From NCBI GenBank assembly GCA_045592745.1, contig JAZNVH010000025.1:62001-126000 (forward strand): a stretch of 64,000 nucleotides of DNA, read 5' to 3'. Positions 60,533-64,000 of the stretch are shown piece after piece. The translations under genes and the position numbers were made by a program. Every line of letters begins with the position of its first letter. Within the stretch, counting starts at the first letter, position 1. The DNA comes from Aphodoplasma sp045592745. Its GTDB lineage: Bacteria > Bacillota > Clostridia > UBA1381 > UMGS1253. Below the pieces are notes generated by a model, which worked only from the letters and a program-made list of their open reading frames with translations, was not told where the DNA came from and did not search any database.

Positions 60533-62296
60533 ATGAGTGAAAATGTAAACTACGACGAACTTCGCACACTTCGTCACAGTGCATCACATATACTTGCACA
60601 GGCGGTGAAGAGACTTTTTCCTGCCGCAAAGCTTGCAATAGGACCCGCTATTGATAACGGCTTTTACTACGACTTTGATACGGACAAGCCTTTCACAGCC
60701 GACGACCTTGAAAAGCTTGAGGCTGAGATGAAGAAAATTGTCAAGGAAAATATCAAAATTGAGCGTTTTGAGCTCGAAAGAGAAGAAGCACTAAAGCTTA
60801 TGGCTGATGAGCCGTACAAAATTGAGCTTATAAATGATTTGCCCGAAGGCGAGGTTATATCATTTTATAAGCAGGGCGACTTCACCGATTTGTGTGCAGG
60901 ACCTCATGTGAACTACACAAGCAAGGTAAAAGCATTTAAGCTTTTGAGTGCTACCGGCGCATACTGGCGTGGAAGCGAGAAAAACAAAATGCTTCAGCGC
61001 ATATACGGAACAGCTTTTAAGACAAAAGAAGAGCTTGCAGCTCATCTTGAAAGTCTTGAAGAGGCAAAACGCCGCGACCATAACAAGCTTGGACGTGAAC
61101 TTGAACTTTTTACAACATCTGAGCTTATTGGACAGGGCTTGCCGATAATGCTTCCAAAGGGTACAAAGGTACTTCAAATACTTCAAAGATTTGTTGAAGA
61201 TACAGAAGAAGCGCATGGTTGGCTCAGAACAAAGACACCTCTTATGGCAAAGAGTGATTTGTATAAGCTTTCGGGTCACTGGGATCATTATCAGGATGGT
61301 ATGTTTGTAATGGGTGATGAATCAAAGGATAAAGAAGTATTTGCACTTCGTCCGATGACATGTCCGTTCCAGTATCAGGCATATCTTAACAAAGCACGTT
61401 CATACAGAGATTTGCCGCTTCGTTATGGCGAAACATCTACACTGTTCAGAAACGAGGCATCGGGCGAAATGCACGGACTTATTCGTGTTCGTCAGTTTAC
61501 GATTTCCGAAGGACATCTTATGTGTACGCCAGAACAACTTGAAGGTGAGTTTAAAAACTGTCTCGAGCTTGCAATATACATGCTAAAGACACTCGGTTTG
61601 TACGAAGATGTATCGTATCGTTTTTCTCAGTGGGATCCCGATGACAAAGAAAAATACATCGGTACAACTGAGCAGTGGGATGAGGCACAATCAACAATGC
61701 AAAAGATACTTGACCACCTCGAAATTCCGTATAAAATCGGCATTGGCGAGGCTGCGTTCTACGGTCCGAAGCTTGATATACAGATTAAAAACGTACATGG
61801 TAAGGAAGATACACTTATCACAATTCAGGTTGACCAGATGCTTGCCGAAAAGTTTGGTATGGAATATGTAGATGCAGATGGTAACAAGAAAAATCCGTAC
61901 ATTATCCATCGTACATCTATTGGCTGTTATGAGCGTACTTTGGCGCTCCTTATTGAGAAATATGCTGGCGCATTTCCAACATGGCTTGCTCCTGTTCAGG
62001 TTAAAGTACTTGCAATTTCTGAAAAACATGCCGAGTATGCATCGAGCGTTGCTGATAAAATGCGTAAGGCAGGCATCCGTGTTGAGCTTGATTTGCGCAG
62101 TGAAAAAATTGGTTATAAAATCCGTGAGGCTCAGCTTGAAAAAGTGCCTTATATGCTTATCGCAGGCGATAAGGAAATGGAAACACAGACAGTTTCTGTT
62201 CGCGCACGCAAACAAGGCGATAAGGGCGCTATGAGTGTTGATGAATTTATAGCACATGTAAATAAAGAAGTTGAAGAAAAAACACTTAACTATTAA
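60533..62296 (+). CDS. thrS: Threonyl-tRNA synthetase lacking the TGS domain
   Basis: A 587-residue class II synthetase. It starts almost directly at the editing domain, LRHSASHILAQAVKRLFPAAKLAIGPAIDNGFYYDFD (about 10-46), where the usual enzyme of about 640 residues first has a 60-residue TGS domain. The catalytic core includes MTCPFQYQAYL (zinc cysteine), RYGETSTLFRNEASGEMHGLIRVRQFT and IHRTSIGCYERTLALLIEKYAG; the anticodon-binding domain is at 485-587. The consensus promoter and the dnaJ terminator directly upstream rule out a longer N-terminus. It is expressed as a single gene. Confidence 0.96.
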   Translation: MSENVNYDELRTLRHSASHILAQAVKRLFPAAKLAIGPAIDNGFYYDFDTDKPFTADDLEKLEAEMKKIVKENIKIERFELEREEALKLMADEPYKIELINDLPEGEVISFYKQGDFTDLCAGPHVNYTSKVKAFKLLSATGAYWRGSEKNKMLQRIYGTAFKTKEELAAHLESLEEAKRRDHNKLGRELELFTTSELIGQGLPIMLPKGTKVLQILQRFVEDTEEAHGWLRTKTPLMAKSDLYKLSGHWDHYQDGMFVMGDESKDKEVFALRPMTCPFQYQAYLNKARSYRDLPLRYGETSTLFRNEASGEMHGLIRVRQFTISEGHLMCTPEQLEGEFKNCLELAIYMLKTLGLYEDVSYRFSQWDPDDKEKYIGTTEQWDEAQSTMQKILDHLEIPYKIGIGEAAFYGPKLDIQIKNVHGKEDTLITIQVDQMLAEKFGMEYVDADGNKKNPYIIHRTSIGCYERTLALLIEKYAGAFPTWLAPVQVKVLAISEKHAEYASSVADKMRKAGIRVELDLRSEKIGYKIREAQLEKVPYMLIAGDKEMETQTVSVRARKQGDKGAMSVDEFIAHVNKEVEEKTLNY

Positions 62297-62321
62297 AAAT
62301 CAAAATTAATATAAAAAAGTG

Positions 62322-62350
62322 TTGACATAGCATATATTTTGTGCTATCAT
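62322..62350 (+). promoter_or_regulatory. Promoter of rplU-rpmA
   Basis: TTGACA, 17 bases, TATCAT. It drives the ribosomal protein operon through a leader of about 80 bases. Confidence 0.8.
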
Positions 62351-62352
62351 AT

Positions 62353-62430
62353 TATGGTAACCGCATAAGGAGGGTTTTTGAAACTGTATTTGCAGTACCC
62401 GCATTAGCGTGACTTCATTTTATAAGGAGG
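62353..62430 (+). ncRNA. Probable L21 leader
   Basis: The rplU leader contains a hairpin GGG..CTG / CAG..CCC (about 62373-62401) and a small CGC-ATTA-GCG hairpin next to it, ahead of the AAGGAGG site. This resembles the L21 leader structure of Firmicutes thought to mediate autoregulation by L21. Assigned by position and pairing only. Confidence 0.5.
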
Positions 62431-62437
62431 TGCAATT

Positions 62438-62746
62438 ATGTACGCAATTATTAAAACAGGCGGCAAACAGTACAAGGTTTCAGAGGGTGACACAATCTTT
62501 GTTGAAAAGCTTGATGCACAGGTTGATGACACATACACATTTGATACTGTTTTGGCAATTGGCGGCGAAGAGGTTAAGCTTGGCAATCCTGTTGTTGAGG
62601 GCGCAAGCGTTACAGCAAAGGTTCTCAGACAGGCTAAGAGCAAGAAAATCATCGTTTTCAAGTATAAGCCGAAGAAGACATATCGCAAAAAGCAGGGTCA
62701 TAGACAGCCCTACACAAAGCTACAGATTGAAAAAATTAATGCGTAG
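62438..62746 (+). CDS. rplU: 50S ribosomal protein L21
   Basis: L21, 102 residues, full length: MYAIIKTGGKQYKVSEGD at the start, KIDAQVDD-like and VLAIGG strands in the middle, and the basic end KKTYRKKQGHRQPYTKLQIEKI that binds 23S rRNA. The ribosome site is AAGGAGGTG. The usual gene for the cysteine protease Prp between L21 and L27 is missing here. Confidence 0.98.
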   Translation: MYAIIKTGGKQYKVSEGDTIFVEKLDAQVDDTYTFDTVLAIGGEEVKLGNPVVEGASVTAKVLRQAKSKKIIVFKYKPKKTYRKKQGHRQPYTKLQIEKINA

Positions 62747-62791
62747 TTTTGAAGAGATTTAAATATTGTTTGAAAGCTGAGGTGTATATAA

Positions 62792-63046
62792 ATGGCACAT
62801 AAGAAAGGTATGGGCTCGACCAAGAATGGTCGTGACAGTGAGTCGAAAAGACTTGGTGTGAAAAGAGCTGACGGTCAGTTTGTTCTGGCAGGAAATATTT
62901 TAGTAAGACAGCGCGGTACAAAAATTCACCCCGGTAACAACGTTGGTATCGGTAGTGATGATACTTTATTTGCCCTTGTAGACGGAAAGGTAAAGTTCGA
63001 GAGAAAAGGCAGAGACAAGAAACAGTGCAGCGTTTATACAGATTGA
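62792..63046 (+). CDS. rpmA: 50S ribosomal protein L27, without N-terminal extension
   Basis: L27, 84 residues, lies near the peptidyl-transferase centre. It starts MAHKKGMGSTKNGRDSESKRLGVK, so the mature N-terminus follows the initiator directly. Most Firmicutes carry a short extension that Prp protease removes; here an in-frame TAA stands directly before the ATG, excluding one, and no prp gene lies in the operon. The body (GQFVLAGNILVRQRGTKIHPG) is normal. A terminator follows. Confidence 0.97.
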   Translation: MAHKKGMGSTKNGRDSESKRLGVKRADGQFVLAGNILVRQRGTKIHPGNNVGIGSDDTLFALVDGKVKFERKGRDKKQCSVYTD

Positions 63047-63051
63047 TTTTA

Positions 63052-63079
63052 AAATCTCAGACTTTTGTCTGAGATTTTT
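63052..63079 (+). terminator. Terminator after rpmA
   Basis: AAATCTCAGAC and GTCTGAGATTT form a perfect 11-bp stem with a TTTT loop and T after it. Confidence 0.92.
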
Positions 63080-63181
63080 CTTTAACAGAAGATAATACAC
63101 ATTATAAAATTTGTTAATAATAAAAATGCGTTACTTAAAGATTTTGTTATACAGGCTATAACACAAAAAAGGATGAACAAT

Positions 63182-64000
63182 ATGTTTTTTGATACAGCAA
63201 AAATTTATGTCAAAGCCGGTGACGGCGGTAATGGAGCAGTATCGTTTCACCGTGAAAAGTATGTTGCAGCAGGAGGTCCTGATGGTGGCGACGGCGGACG
63301 CGGCGGCGATATTATATTCGAGGTTGATGAGTCAATTTCGACGCTTGTTTCATTTAGATATAAAAGAAAATATGTGGCTGAAAACGGTGGCAATGGCGGA
63401 AGCGGAAAATGCTCCGGTAAAGATGCTGAGTCACTTGTTATAAAAGTGCCCGCAGGAACGCTTATTCGCGACTCTAAGACGAATCGTCTTATGGCCGATA
63501 TGACACCTCCAAACAATCGCGTTGTGCTATTTAAAGGCGGAAATGGCGGTTGGGGAAACACTCACTTTGCAACACCGACAAGGCAGATACCACGTTTTGC
63601 AAAGCCCGGATTAAAGGGTGGCGAGCGTGAGCTTTCTCTTGAACTAAAACTTATTGCAGATGTTGGATTATTAGGGTTTCCAAACGTTGGAAAATCGACA
63701 CTTTTGTCAGTTGTAACATCAGCAAAGCCTAAAATTGCAAATTACCATTTTACAACGCTTGAACCAAATTTAGGCGTAGTAGAGCTTGGCAAATACGGTG
63801 GTTCAGGAAGCTTTGTAATGGCTGATATCCCTGGTCTTATTGAGGGTGCAAGCGAAGGTGTTGGACTCGGCCATGAGTTTTTGCGTCATATCGAGCGTAC
63901 ACGTCTGCTTATTCATGTTGTAGATGTGTCCAGTATTGAGGGTAGAAATCCCATTGACGATTTTGATAAAATAAATGCTGAGCTTGCAAATTATAACGAG
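63182..64000 (+). CDS. obg: GTPase Obg, N-terminal part
   Basis: The first 273 residues of Obg, open at the window end. The glycine-rich Obg fold (1 to about 158) has VKAGDGGNGAVSFHREKYVAAGGPDGGDGGRGGDI. The G domain follows with G1 GFPNVGKSTLLS (about 165-176), the switch region FTTLEPNLGVV and G3 DIPGLIEGASEGVGLGHEFLRH. Obg is an essential GTPase in ribosome assembly and stress response. It has an AAAGGA site and follows the L27 terminator. Confidence 0.97.
   Translation, partial: MFFDTAKIYVKAGDGGNGAVSFHREKYVAAGGPDGGDGGRGGDIIFEVDESISTLVSFRYKRKYVAENGGNGGSGKCSGKDAESLVIKVPAGTLIRDSKTNRLMADMTPPNNRVVLFKGGNGGWGNTHFATPTRQIPRFAKPGLKGGERELSLELKLIADVGLLGFPNVGKSTLLSVVTSAKPKIANYHFTTLEPNLGVVELGKYGGSGSFVMADIPGLIEGASEGVGLGHEFLRHIERTRLLIHVVDVSSIEGRNPIDDFDKINAELANYNE

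Overview
The window is a 64-kb, AT-rich, gene-dense chromosomal segment of a low-GC Gram-positive bacterium, most likely a member of class Clostridia. The evidence is synteny: mreC-mreD-mrdA-minCDE-mgsA, miaB-(ymcA/ylbF-like)-mutS-mutL-miaA, CIRCE-hrcA-grpE-dnaK-dnaJ and rplU-rpmA-obg. TTG/GTG starts with strong AGGAGG-type ribosome binding sites, sigma-A promoters with 16-18 bp spacers and many U-tailed terminators fit the same picture. MinE beside MinCD points to Clostridia rather than Bacilli. Genus cannot be told by eye.

Layout. 1-5.3 kb: cell shape and division operon (end of mreC, mreD, PBP2, minC, minD, minE, mgsA). 5.4-7.7 kb: an XRE-type regulator read leftward, a small membrane exporter-like protein and metK. 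7.7-11.1 kb: a leftward set of three envelope genes (DUF4358-like lipoprotein, MBOAT acyltransferase, DHHW-like protein) resembling a polysaccharide O-acylation module. 11.4-15.7 kb: a GH99/WbsX-like protein, a chimeric gene remnant, a secreted cyclophilin with copper-amine-oxidase-N-like domains and an SNF-family symporter. 15.8-22.6 kb: SulP permease, PepD dipeptidase, OPT transporter with a PqqD-like protein, a small membrane protein and a flavodoxin-like protein.

22.6-27.8 kb is the accessory part. It holds a 13-unit array with 21-bp periodicity, a strongly structured RNA candidate ending in a terminator just before a secreted HtrA-like protease, a resolvase-fold protein without its catalytic residues, a small zinc-ribbon protein and an IS1595-like transposase with an extra C-terminal domain. 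27.9-31.2 kb: serine biosynthesis (serC-serA) and a mutarotase-like protein. 31.3-37.3 kb: PspC-like and DUF1385 proteins, prmC, lysA, dusB, guaB. 37.4-42.7 kb: uvrB, a small nucleotidyltransferase-like pseudoenzyme candidate, uvrA. 42.8-64 kb: purL, a DUF624-like protein, the miaB/mutSL/miaA group, the HrcA-controlled chaperone operon, thrS, the L21-L27 operon and the start of obg.

Housekeeping calls are secure because whole-length families and catalytic motifs are visible. The candidates most worth following are the structured RNA at 23,285-23,481, the 21-bp array at 22,886-23,142, the chimeric epimerase/esterase remnant at 12,725-13,048, the nucleotidyltransferase-like protein between uvrB and uvrA, and the extended transposase. 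No tRNA, rRNA, CRISPR array or prophage structural gene was seen.
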